Assembly: GCA_963702035.1 (NCBI GenBank)
Contig: OY969700.1
Span: 1,426,001 to 1,490,000 of the forward strand
DNA from: VRUE01 sp963702035
Lineage (GTDB): Bacteria; Actinomycetota; Thermoleophilia; Solirubrobacterales; 70-9
Length of the DNA: 64,000 bases
Direction of reading: 5' to 3'
Shown: positions 39,276 to 47,100 of the stretch, in pieces
Position numbering within the stretch: the first letter of the stretch is position 1
How the letters are laid out: every line of letters starts with the position of its first letter
Made by a program: the position numbers and the translations under genes
The notes under the pieces: generated by a model
Databases searched by the model: none
Told to the model about the DNA's origin: nothing
What the model saw: the letters and a program-made list of their open reading frames with translations, nothing else

Positions 39276-39724
39276 CCTCGTCCTCGGCAGGGGGAACGAA
39301 GACGCCGCCGTCGAGGTTGCCGGTGCAAAGCAGCCGCCAATCGGCCTCCGTGCCGGGCCGTCGGCCGGGTGACGGGCGAGGTCCTCGGCCTGGCCCAGCG
39401 AGGCGGCATGGGCGTCGGCGGCCTACTCGCGATCGCACCGATAGGTAGCCCAGAGCTGCCGCAGGACGGCCTGGGTGTGCATGGGCGAGCAAAGGCACGC
39501 TTGCGTGCGACGCTGCGAGGTCTGCGCGGCCGGGCGGAGGCGTCCGCGTGACGCTCAAGAGCTATGAACGAAGCCCCAATCGAGGCTGAAAATGTAGCCA
39601 GAATGTAACCAGCATCGAGCGGCAAGCCTGGGAACGGCCCGGAGCAGGGCGGAACGGGCTGCGAGCGGCTCACTGGAGGATTCGGCTTGGCAGAGCCGAT
39701 TGGTGGCACTGAACGGAACGGGAA
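39276..39724. other. Degenerate sequence without an intact gene
   Basis: Broken minus-strand coding pieces can be seen (for example AVLRQLWATYRCDRE) but no continuous gene. From about 39675 onward the sequence is a diverged copy (by eye about three quarters identical over 45 bp) of the region just downstream of the tRNA-Arg at 53767, including GGCACTGAACGGAACG. Confidence 0.4.
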
Positions 39725-39775
39725 GGAACGCGCCCGACAGGATTCGAACCTGTGACCTTCGGTTTCGTAGACCGA
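39725..39775 (-). pseudogene. tRNA-Arg(ACG) 3' half, direct repeat (attachment-site remnant)
   Basis: These 51 bp are identical to 53763-53813, which is the anticodon arm, variable loop, T arm, 3' acceptor strand and 5 bp of downstream flank of tRNA-Arg(ACG). The 5' half of the tRNA is missing here. Both copies have the same orientation, as expected for the two ends of an element integrated at the tRNA 3' end. No integrase gene is visible next to it. Confidence 0.75.
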
Positions 39776-39859
39776 GCCCGTGGACCCGCTGGACTACGTG
39801 GAGCCCGGTTTCAAGCGGTTTCCGGCGAATCGAGCTACGTGGAGATCGGCTGGAATCTG

Positions 39860-39876
39860 TGGGGCATGTTGCCCCA
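39860..39876. promoter_or_regulatory. Palindrome upstream of the second TA module
   Basis: TGGGGCA-TGT-TGCCCCA, 7-bp perfect arms, followed by another half site TTGCCCCA at 39880. It lies about 60 bp before the antitoxin ATG. A -10-like TACCAT at 39923-39928 sits 6 nt before that ATG. It may be the autoregulatory operator or part of the attachment region. Confidence 0.35.
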
Positions 39877-39934
39877 TTTGTTGCCCCAGCGGGCGAATGG
39901 AGTTCGCTTCGTCCCTGGCCGCTACCATGAGGGC

Positions 39935-40123
39935 ATGGCTCACGCCACCAAGGCAGATGAATCCGTCGCCAAGCGCCGCCGCGCGGCGGCTGAGGAGATG
40001 CGCGGCATGTTTGCCCATGTCGCTCCCGGGGTGAGCTTGGCAGACGAGCTAATCGCCGACCGTCGAGCCGAGGTCCGCTCAGAAGAGCGGGCAGAGGCCG
40101 AGCGGCGACGTGCCAACGGCTGA
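39935..40123 (+). CDS. Antitoxin of a VapBC-type module (62 aa)
   Basis: ATG at 39935 encodes a 62-residue, highly charged helical protein (ADESVAKRRRAAAEEMRGMF, RRAEVRSEERAEAERRRANG). Such short proteins are usual partners of PIN toxins. The stop lies 14 bp inside the toxin gene, so translation is coupled. No DNA-binding domain is obvious. Assignment rests mostly on gene order. Confidence 0.6.
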   Translation: MAHATKADESVAKRRRAAAEEMRGMFAHVAPGVSLADELIADRRAEVRSEERAEAERRRANG

Positions 40124-40550
40124 GACCCCGGCGTCGATTCTCGACGCCTCAGCACTGCTCGCCCTGCTGCAAGACGAGCCGGGAGCCGCTGCGGTGGTCG
40201 GGGCAATCGAAGCAGGCGCCGCCATCAGCACCGTCAACCTCTCCGAGGTGCTGGCCAAGCTGGCCGAGCGAGGAGAGCATGTGCGGTCGACTATGGCCAC
40301 GATCCGGCAGGCCGTCGACCGCGCCGATGGCGGGCTTCGGATCGAGGCCTTCACGGAAGAGGATGGCATCGAGGCTGCAGACCTTCGGCCACGCTCGAAA
40401 AGTCAGGGGCTGTCCTTCGGCGACCGGGCATGTCTCGCGCTGGCGGCCCGCTTCGAGGTACAGGCCGTCACAGCCGACAGAGACTGGGCCGATCTGCCGG
40501 AATCCGAACAGCACGTCATCCTCAGTCATCGCATCCTCCTTGCTCCTTGA
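40110..40550 (+). CDS. vapC: VapC-type PIN-domain toxin
   Basis: A 146-residue protein with GTG start at 40110. PIN motifs: D in SILDASALLALLQDEPG, E in ISTVNLSEVLAKL, D in LSFGDRACLALAARF and D in AVTADRDWADL. These are the four metal-binding acidic residues of VapC RNases. It is the second PIN toxin in the window, and both lie beside a tRNA-Arg fragment. A strong hairpin follows 28 bp after the stop. Confidence 0.87.
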   Translation: MPTAETPASILDASALLALLQDEPGAAAVVGAIEAGAAISTVNLSEVLAKLAERGEHVRSTMATIRQAVDRADGGLRIEAFTEEDGIEAADLRPRSKSQGLSFGDRACLALAARFEVQAVTADRDWADLPESEQHVILSHRILLAP

Positions 40551-40578
40551 TTGGCGTCTGGAAGCGTGGGAGGACGCG

Positions 40579-40608
40579 CGGACGCCCCGGCCATGGCCGG
40601 GGCGTCCG
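40579..40608 (+). terminator. Perfect 14-bp hairpin after the PIN toxin gene
   Basis: Arms 40579-40592 and 40595-40608 (CGGACGCCCCGGCC and its complement) are separated by AT only. No T tract follows, so termination may rely on the stable stem alone. Confidence 0.6.
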
Positions 40609-40793
40609 GATGAAGGCGTCGCTATGGAGCCCGGAGGTGTCCGGGGTACTTGGGGTTAGTCCGGCTTAGACGCCGCTGAGCCCGCCTACCCGTGGAACCT
40701 CGGCTCGGCGATGAACCGCCTCGGCCTCAACGATCTTGCGCTCGGATTCCTCGCCCGTGCCATCCACCTGGCCGATGAGAGAGGGCGAGGACG

Positions 40794-40928
40794 ATGCCCA
40801 GCCACGTAGAGATGGATACTGAGCCGATGATCGGCAAGGTAGGACCCAAGGGAGAGGTGACGATCCCAAGGGCGGTTCGCGACGCGGTCGGGATCCGAGC
40901 CCGCACCTCATCGGCGGAGGCGCCATAG
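40794..40928 (+). CDS. Truncated AbrB/MazE-type DNA-binding protein (44 aa)
   Basis: From the ATG at 40794 the frame encodes IGKVGPKGEVTIPRAVRDAV followed by GIRARTSSAEAP and a stop. The first 35 residues are the swapped-hairpin AbrB domain of antitoxins (KVGPKGQVTIPKxVRxxLGI). The usual C-terminal toxin-binding part (about 35 residues) is missing. It is followed after 14 bp by a TetR-like ligand-binding ORF. It may be a remnant or a minimal DNA-binding peptide. Confidence 0.55.
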   Translation: MPSHVEMDTEPMIGKVGPKGEVTIPRAVRDAVGIRARTSSAEAP

Positions 40929-40942
40929 CCGGCACGACCGAC

Positions 40943-41421
40943 ATGGCGGAAGCGGATGAATTCGCCGCTGCCTTCGAGGACGCCTTCGCCCGCCTGCGCA
41001 GGCGAGTGGAAGCCGTCTGCGCCGAGATGGACCGGTGCGAGTGGCCAGTCCGGGTGGCGGTTGGGGTCAAGACCGCCTTCGCCTTCGCCGCCGCCGACCC
41101 GGCTGCCGGGCGAGTGCTGACGAGCGAGACGCTCGCGGGCGACCCCGAGTGCCGGGCCCGGTATCAGGAGATGATCGCCTACTTCGCCGGCCTGCTCCGC
41201 TCGGCGCGAGGCGCCGGCGCCGATCCGGCGGGCTCGTCGGATGTCAGCGACAACGCGACGGCAGGGGGGTAGCGCTGCTCGTCGGCCGGCGGCTGGCCAA
41301 CGGTCGAGAGAGCGAGCTGCCGAGCGCCGCCCGCGAAGCGGCGCAGTTCGTCCTGACGCCATGGGTCGGCATCGAGCGGGCGCGCCAAATCGCCAGCGAG
41401 CAGTGCCGAGGGGACATCTGA
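40943..41421 (+). pseudogene. HTH-less TetR ligand-binding-domain ORF with frameshift
   Basis: The ATG at 40943 gives FAAAFEDAFARLRRRVEAVC through AAADPAAGRVLTSETLAG and MIAYFAGLLRSARGAG, then stops at 41270. The C-terminal helices continue in the next frame: VALLVGRRLANGRE and EAAQFVLTPWVGIERARQIA, to 41421. The switch falls at a run of six G (about 41263-41268), so a single-base indel or a sequencing error explains it. The protein is a close relative of the one encoded at 41501-41968, and likewise starts after the DNA-binding region. Confidence 0.6.
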
Positions 41422-41500
41422 GGCGCGGCCCGGCGCCGGCACCTGCGCGCCGTCGCGTAGCGACCGCGCAAGCGTTCTCGGCCCGGCGATGGCGATGGGA

Positions 41501-41968
41501 TCAGACTTCGCCCGCCCCACGGGCCCGCTCGGCGCCGAGGTAGGGGGTGAGCACGAACTGAACCGCCTCGGCTGTGATGCCAGGCAACTCGGGAGCTCGC
41601 CAGCGTTCGACGCGATGGGCAATCGTCATCGCCAGGCCGCCGGCCATCGCCTTCTCGGTGATCTCCGGCAGCGCCTCGCCCTCCGGACGTTCGGCGCGCC
41701 CGGGGCGCAGCTGCTCGGCGAAATGATCGAGCATGCGGTCATAGCGGGCAAAGCCGGCTCTTCCCTGTGCCAGAGCCCCGCTCGTAAGCACATAGGCCAG
41801 CTCGGGGTGCGCGGCGGCGAAGGTGAGTGTCGCGCGGATCGCCGCAGCGACTTTGCCGGGCCAGTCGGACTCGCCCAAGCAGGCATGCTCAAAGCGGATC
41901 TGCAGTCGAGCGAAGGCGGCCTTGAAGGCGTTCGCGAACTCCTCGAAGGGCTGCGCCGTCTCTCTCAT
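41501..41968 (-). CDS. TetR ligand-binding half of a split regulator
   Basis: 155 residues from the ATG at 41968, which overlaps the stop of the upstream HTH-encoding ORF (ATGA). FEEFANAFKAAFARLQIRFE, GESDWPGKVAAAIRATLTFA and AVQFVLTPYLGAERARG form the ligand-binding and dimerisation helices of a TetR protein from helix 4 onward. With the overlapping upstream ORF it could supply both parts of a TetR protein as two polypeptides. Confidence 0.65.
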   Translation of the reverse strand: MRETAQPFEEFANAFKAAFARLQIRFEHACLGESDWPGKVAAAIRATLTFAAAHPELAYVLTSGALAQGRAGFARYDRMLDHFAEQLRPGRAERPEGEALPEITEKAMAGGLAMTIAHRVERWRAPELPGITAEAVQFVLTPYLGAERARGAGEV

Positions 41969-42354
41969 ATGTTTTCGAGAGAGCCTGCGGGAGAATTCTC
42001 CCCCGTTTCCAGTGGGAGCGAGAGCGCGCAGTCGGGGTCGTCGACGGCGACCGTGAGATAGGTGGCAAGCGCGAAGTCGGCCAGCACTGGCGCCCGGGCG
42101 GGCAACTCGTCGCCCCCGCCGTCGAGGCGGAGCGCGGGACCGAGCTCATAGAAGGTGCGGCGCGAGACATGCACCGGCTCGATCATGCGCCGGACCGTGG
42201 CGCGCTCGTAGCCGTAACGGACCACAGCGCGCGCCGCTCCGCCTTGGACCCGGCGGCGCTGGTCGAGGGCCACGCCGCTGCCGGACAGGCCCAGCCGACG
42301 CACACGCGGCCAGGCGTTGGGCGAACTCGATCTCAAGGCGCTTGGACTGATCAT
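41965..42354 (-). CDS. TetR DNA-binding half of a split regulator (129 aa)
   Basis: From the ATG at 42354, residues about 18-70 read LGLSGSGVALDQRRRVQGGA, then ARAVVRYGYERATVRRMIEP and VHVSRRTFYEL, a clear TetR helix-turn-helix with the SRRTFYEL recognition helix. After Leu71 the sequence (GPALRLDGGGDEL...PLETGENSPAGSLENI) is not TetR-like. The ORF ends in an ATGA overlap with the ligand-binding ORF. It may be a functional split gene or the result of an insertion in an intact TetR gene. Confidence 0.55.
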   Translation of the reverse strand: MISPSALRSSSPNAWPRVRRLGLSGSGVALDQRRRVQGGAARAVVRYGYERATVRRMIEPVHVSRRTFYELGPALRLDGGGDELPARAPVLADFALATYLTVAVDDPDCALSLPLETGENSPAGSLENI

Positions 42355-42390
42355 GGCTGCCGCTCCCCTCCCACCCGCCGAAGGCAGACC

Positions 42391-42415
42391 AAGACACCAT
42401 AAACATTGATGTCTT
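42391..42415. promoter_or_regulatory. Inverted repeat upstream of the split TetR gene
   Basis: AAGACA (42391-42396) and TGTCTT (42410-42415) flank an AT-rich 13-bp centre in an otherwise GC-rich region, 37 bp before the ATG at 42354. It looks like a TetR-type operator. From here to 42659 I see no gene that I can support. Confidence 0.5.
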
Positions 42416-42659
42416 ATGCGCTCCGACGACGAAACCGACCACTCTCTTCAAGGCGGTCGAGGAGTGACGCCACGGCCGGGCAGCCGTCGAGACGGCCAGG
42501 GCCTCCTGCCCACTCCCTCCTATTGCGACGAGATCGTCAAGCTGGTCCTGAAAACCGGCGGCGGCGATGTCGGCCGGGGCGTCGCGGAGGGTCGCCATCG
42601 CGATGAAGAGGAGAACGACCGCGGCGGCGGTGGGCGGAAGCGGTGGCGCATGACCCGTC

Positions 42660-43421
42660 TCAGCCGGTCAGCGAGCGGGCGGTCGTGAGGGAGGCAGCGA
42701 GCGAAGCCGGGTCGGGGCGGTCGTGGATCGTCGCCTCCAGGGCTCGGCCGAGGGCTGGTTGATTGACCCCGGCGAGCTGGGCGGGAAGCTCAGCGCGGGC
42801 CAAGGGAAAGACGTCGTGGGCAAGCAGCCACCAGCGAGCGCTGAGCGAGAGGGCGCCGCGGACCTGCTCCAGGGCGGCGGAGTGGTCGCTGCTGGCGAGG
42901 AGCCGCTCAGCGAAGTCGAGCGTTTGGCGGGCCTGGCGCAGCTTGCGCTCGGGGTCGGGCCAGAGGCCGCGCTCAGTAGCGTAGGCGGCGACCTCGCGTA
43001 GGGCACCGGAGTCGAAGAGGACGCAGCCGTGGCGCACGGTCCAGTGAGCGAAGTCGTCGCCGAGCTCGAGCTTGGCGACGAACTCCTCCGGCTCGTCGCA
43101 GTAGAGGTCGATCTCGGCGGGCAGAGCGCCGAGATCGGGTCTGGCGCCGATCACGTGGTAGTCGAGGTCGCTGACGGCGCTGCGCCGCCCCCGGGCGGTT
43201 GAGCCGGTGAGCACGAGGGCGGCCGCGCCGAGGCGGCGGGCGCGCGACTGGACCACAGCGGTGATCTGCGCCAGTTCCGCCGTCTGGTGGCGAGCGGCGC
43301 GGCGACGGTCGGACAGCAGTCGACTCGCCCACAGCTCCGCGTCGAGGGGGGCGAGCCGGGCGAGACCATCGCGCACGGGGGCGGGCTCCCGCCAGGCCCT
43401 AGTGAGAGTCGTCGCGGTCAC
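42660..43421 (-). CDS. Nucleotidyltransferase-domain (MNT-like) protein
   Basis: 253 residues; start overlaps the stop of the HEPN gene (ATGA-type, 4 bp). The polymerase-beta nucleotidyltransferase signature GSTARGRRSAVSDLDYHVIG lies at about residues 72-91 (GS-x10-DxD), with a third acidic residue likely in EIDLYCDEPEEF. The C-terminal half is helical (LDFAERLLASSDHSAALEQV, LSARWWLLAHDVFPLARAEL), as in proteins that carry their own HEPN-like helices. In MntA-HepT systems the MNT protein silences the HEPN toxin by adding AMP. The adjacent HEPN-like gene supports this role. Confidence 0.7.
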   Translation of the reverse strand: MTATTLTRAWREPAPVRDGLARLAPLDAELWASRLLSDRRRAARHQTAELAQITAVVQSRARRLGAAALVLTGSTARGRRSAVSDLDYHVIGARPDLGALPAEIDLYCDEPEEFVAKLELGDDFAHWTVRHGCVLFDSGALREVAAYATERGLWPDPERKLRQARQTLDFAERLLASSDHSAALEQVRGALSLSARWWLLAHDVFPLARAELPAQLAGVNQPALGRALEATIHDRPDPASLAASLTTARSLTG

Positions 43422-43819
43422 GACGCCCCCTCCCCCTCTTCCCCTTCAAGGTCAGCGCCGTCCTCGGCGATGCTCACGGCGGCTTCGACGTCGACCAGCG
43501 TCTCCTCAATTTCGATCTCCTCGGGGTCGAGATCCTCGCCCTCGTAGAAGACGGCCTTGCGGAAGTGATTCAGCTCTTGATGCAGCTCGGAGAGATCCTT
43601 GGGCAGGACGCCGCGCTCATACAGCTCTTTGGCGGCGGCGGTGCGCTTCCAGTGCTTCTCGTCGATCGCGATCCCGTGCGGCTTGGCGAGGGCGTCGATC
43701 GCCGCCTCCAGGGAGGCGAAGGCCCACTGCACCGCGTCGCGCAGATCGCCGCCGTCGGTCTCCTGGCGCGCCTTGGTCAGGTGCTCGCGAGCAACCACCA
43801 CTTTGGCCTTGGGGCTCAT
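43418..43819 (-). CDS. HEPN-domain protein (HepT-like toxin candidate)
   Basis: 133 residues, mostly helical: AREHLTKARQETDGGDLRDA, VQWAFASLEAAIDALAKPHG and LHQELNHFRKAVFYEGEDLD. The E-LNxxRKxxxY segment fits the last helix of HEPN domains, but I do not see the canonical R-x4-6-H RNase motif. The C-terminus is very acidic. It is coupled to the nucleotidyltransferase gene by a 4-bp overlap. It may be a toxin or a non-catalytic HEPN partner. Confidence 0.6.
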   Translation of the reverse strand: MSPKAKVVVAREHLTKARQETDGGDLRDAVQWAFASLEAAIDALAKPHGIAIDEKHWKRTAAAKELYERGVLPKDLSELHQELNHFRKAVFYEGEDLDPEEIEIEETLVDVEAAVSIAEDGADLEGEEGEGAS

Positions 43820-43825
43820 GGAATG

Positions 43826-44131
43826 TCAATGGTAGGCGGCGATGCGGCTGCCGGGCCAGTGGGCGTCTTCCTGTCGAGCATGTCGGTCATCGCTCAGCGA
43901 TGTGACCGGCACGCGCAGGCAGGCCTCTGGGAGCCCGGTTGGCTCAGCGGCGGTGATCGCGGGGGAGTGGGTGTCGACGCTGGCGCCGATGCCGATGCCG
44001 GCGAGCCCCCAAAGGATGCGGTCGAGAGCGAGCAGACAGACGCTGAGCGGGTGCCGGGCGCTCGCGATTGCGCGGAAGGGCGCGCGGCCCGGGCGTCTGG
44101 GAGGGGGCAGACGCCCGGACCGTTGACCCAA
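43826..44131 (-). CDS. Hypothetical protein fragment (101 aa), doubtful
   Basis: The frame ends 6 bp before the HEPN gene. The middle part (HPLSVCLLALDRILWGLAGI, GIGASVDTHSPAITAAEPTG) has coding-like third positions, but the start overlaps the hairpin at 44089-44118. No family recognised. It may be a gene remnant. Confidence 0.25.
   Translation of the reverse strand: MGQRSGRLPPPRRPGRAPFRAIASARHPLSVCLLALDRILWGLAGIGIGASVDTHSPAITAAEPTGLPEACLRVPVTSLSDDRHARQEDAHWPGSRIAAYH
44089..44118 (-). terminator. Perfect 11-bp hairpin after the fused surface-protein gene
   Basis: CCGGGCGTCTG (44089-44099) pairs with CAGACGCCCGG (44108-44118) around an 8-nt loop. It lies 24 bp downstream of the stop of the minus-strand gene at 44142 and has no T tract. 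Confidence 0.6.
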
Positions 44132-44141
44132 CCGGGGGCGC

Positions 44142-47100
44142 CTACCGGACCGTACTCGCGCGGGCGACGCGGGCGCGGCGGTGGGAGCGGCGCTTGGCCT
44201 TGCGCGACTGGTTGTTGCATTTGCCGTTCTTCACCAGGGGGCGGCTGTCGAAGGTCTTGCCGTTCTGACCGGCCAGCTTCAAGGTGGCACGGTTTGCGCT
44301 GGCGCAGATGTTGCGGCTGTTGACCAAGAGGCCCTTTTTGCCGCCCTGCATGTTGAGGACCAGCTTGGTGATCGGCACGTCGGGCACGTTTTCGAACGTG
44401 GTCCGGATCTGACCCTTGATCGAGTCGATCCGCCCGACGGCGATGGCCTCGACCGGCTGGAAGGCCGGGCCGTGCAGGTCCAGGACCAGATCGGGCAGCT
44501 TGTGGTTGGACGAGCGCAGGTACACAGGTCCTTCCACCGTGTAGTCGACAAGCGGTGAGGTCGCCGTTACGTGGCCGTAGATAGAGCCCTTCGGACAGGC
44601 ATTGGCGGCGAACTGGACCCGGGTGCAGATCGTCCGGATGTGCGCCTGGTCGAGGAACTCCGAGCGCGGGATCGTAACCGCGGCGCGGCCGAGGTTGGCC
44701 TGCCCCGGAGCAGCTTCGAGGGTGCCCCGGAACTTCGGGTGAGCGCCCCGGTGCGTTCCACCGAAGAGGCGGAGGTCCAGCGACGGTTTGAACGCCAGGT
44801 CCTTGCAGTGGCCCACCTGGAATCGGTTGGAGACCGGCGCGCTCGCCCCGTTCTCGCCCCTCACGGCGCCGCTGACCGAGAGCGGTTCGCAGTTGGTCGG
44901 GTTCAGGGTGAAGCCCGGCCGGTTGATCGCCACCCTGATGTCCCTGATGTCGAGCAGGATGCCGTGCAGGATCGTCGGGATCGGATCCGAGACGACGGTT
45001 CCCTGCAGCGTTTCGGGATTGAGCTGCACGGCGGCACGAACGACCACGTTGCCGAGGTCGAGCGGGCCGGCCACGGCCGGTGCGACCACGGCGATGCTCA
45101 GCGGCGCACCTTTGTAGGGGCCGGCGAGGTAGACCCTGCCGGTGTTGACGAAGAGCGGGTTGGGGCCCGCGCCGGCTCCGGCTGAGGCCGTACCGATCTG
45201 ACTGGCGGCCGGGCACGAGGGGTGTTCGATTTGCGGTTGCGCCGTCCCCTCCGCCGGCGAGATCGAGGCCAGCACCGCGTCGGGGCAGTAGGGAATGTTC
45301 TTGAAGTAGGCGGTGAGGCCGGGGGGCAGGGTCAAGTTCAGCCCGGTGATCCGCTGGCTGCCGTCTTCGCGGCTGAGCCGCATCACGAACGGGCTCGTCT
45401 TGGCGGCCACCGGATTTTCGGTCCCCGCGGTCAGCTTCGGTTCAAGCGCCCCGCTGGGGCAAGGGCCACCGTTTGGCCCCGTCGTGACGTTGTACGGGGT
45501 CGTCTGCGTGACGACCTCCGCCGGGGTCGGGTTGCTTGGGTCTTTGGCCGCCCACGAGCTCAGTTCGGCCTTGATCTCGTAGCTCCCGCACTTGGGCGGG
45601 GCGATCAAGGTCGCCTGGGGGCCGCCGGGGAAGTGCATCGAGACAGCCGAGAAGGGGGCTTCAGGGCTTTCGTCGACGGTAGCGACGAGCTGCCCGGTTT
45701 TTTCGTTCGGCGTAACCTTGCCCGGCAGCTTGACCAGGATCCCGTCTTTCTTCGATTCGAAGACGAAGTAGAGGCCGATCGTCGAGCCTTCCACGTCACC
45801 CTGCTTGGCGACGTAGACGTCGCCTTTCAGGGTTTCCTTCAGGATCGGCGTACGCACTTCCACGCTGCCGATCTTCGAGGAGCTGGGGCATTCGATCGGG
45901 AGGTTGGTCTTCAGCTTCACCTGCGCGGCGCTGCAGGCGCCGAGGCCCTGGCCGGCCGATGCGTTGATCGCCATCCCCTCGGGGAAGGTGATCCTGGCCC
46001 GGCTCAGGTTGGCCTGGGAAATCCCGGTCTGGCTCGTCAGGCCGTCGGTCGGCATCGTCAGGCTGACGTCGAGCCCACTCGGCGAGTCCGCCTGGTGGTT
46101 GCTCGGCTCCAGTTTCATCGTCGGTTCGAATTTGACCGCGTCGCAACCGGTCAGCGGCGCATTCGAGAAGGACGCGTTGGCAAAGGTTTCCGGGTGCTCC
46201 CAGGAGTTGATGTGCGTCGCCGCCACCGGCGGCGGCCCCTGGCAGCGGGTCGCGTTGCTGAACAGTGGGATCGGGTTGGAGCCTTCTTCCCCCGCTTCCC
46301 GGCAGAGGTATTCGGTTCCCTGTTTCCTCACCCCGAGGCCGCAGATCGTGGCGTTCGCTTCGATCAGATTTATCTCCGGGACGGGCGAGAGGTCGAGGCT
46401 GACCGCGTAGCCGTCATCGGGGCGCAGGCGCGCCGAAAGGGTGTACGCGCCGCCTCCCCCGGCCAGGTCTTTGAAGGCGAACTGCGCCGGGGTCCCGAAT
46501 TCATGCTGAATGGCAAATATCGGCTGGGTGATCGGCGCCAGCCCCTGGCTGCTCAGGATCGCGCGGACCACCCCGACCATCGAGCTGGCCGGGCAGGTTT
46601 GAAGGGCGACCGCATCCGTTCCCGAGCAGAGTTCCGGGATCGCCAGGGCGTTGCCGACGACCCCTCGGGGGACGTCGGTGATCACCTGCTTGACGTGTGC
46701 GATCGGGAAGACGGGCACCGCCGTTTCGGGTACGAGCGCCCTTTTCCTGGTGAAGGCGAATTCGCCCAGGGCGGAGGTCGGATGCCCACCGGCCTGGGTG
46801 TAGTCGTTGCCTTCCGAGTCGAGGATCGCCGAGCGGAATTTGGTCAGCCCGAAGGGGATTGCGGGCCCGATCGGGAAGGCGAGTTCACCGCTCGCCGGAG
46901 CTGGAGCACCGCCGCCGAAGGCCGTCGCCCGGGCGATCGCCAGGTCGGGCGCGTCGGCGCCAAGCGCGGTGATCACCGTGAGAGTCGGGAATTCCGCCGC
47001 GGAGGCCACCGATTCGGTGCTGGTGCAGACCACCGTCGCCGGCTGAACGTCGGAGGCAGGCGCTTTGTCGCAAACCCAGCTCCCGCCGTTGACCTGGTGG

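Noticed and set aside
39725..39810. Complete second tRNA-Arg gene
   Set aside because: The anticodon, T arm and acceptor 3' strand are present, but the 5' acceptor and D arm are replaced by unrelated sequence.
42416..42659. Open frames on both strands between the split TetR and the nucleotidyltransferase genes
   Set aside because: Products are Arg/Gly-rich and lack domains; codon third positions do not favour either frame.
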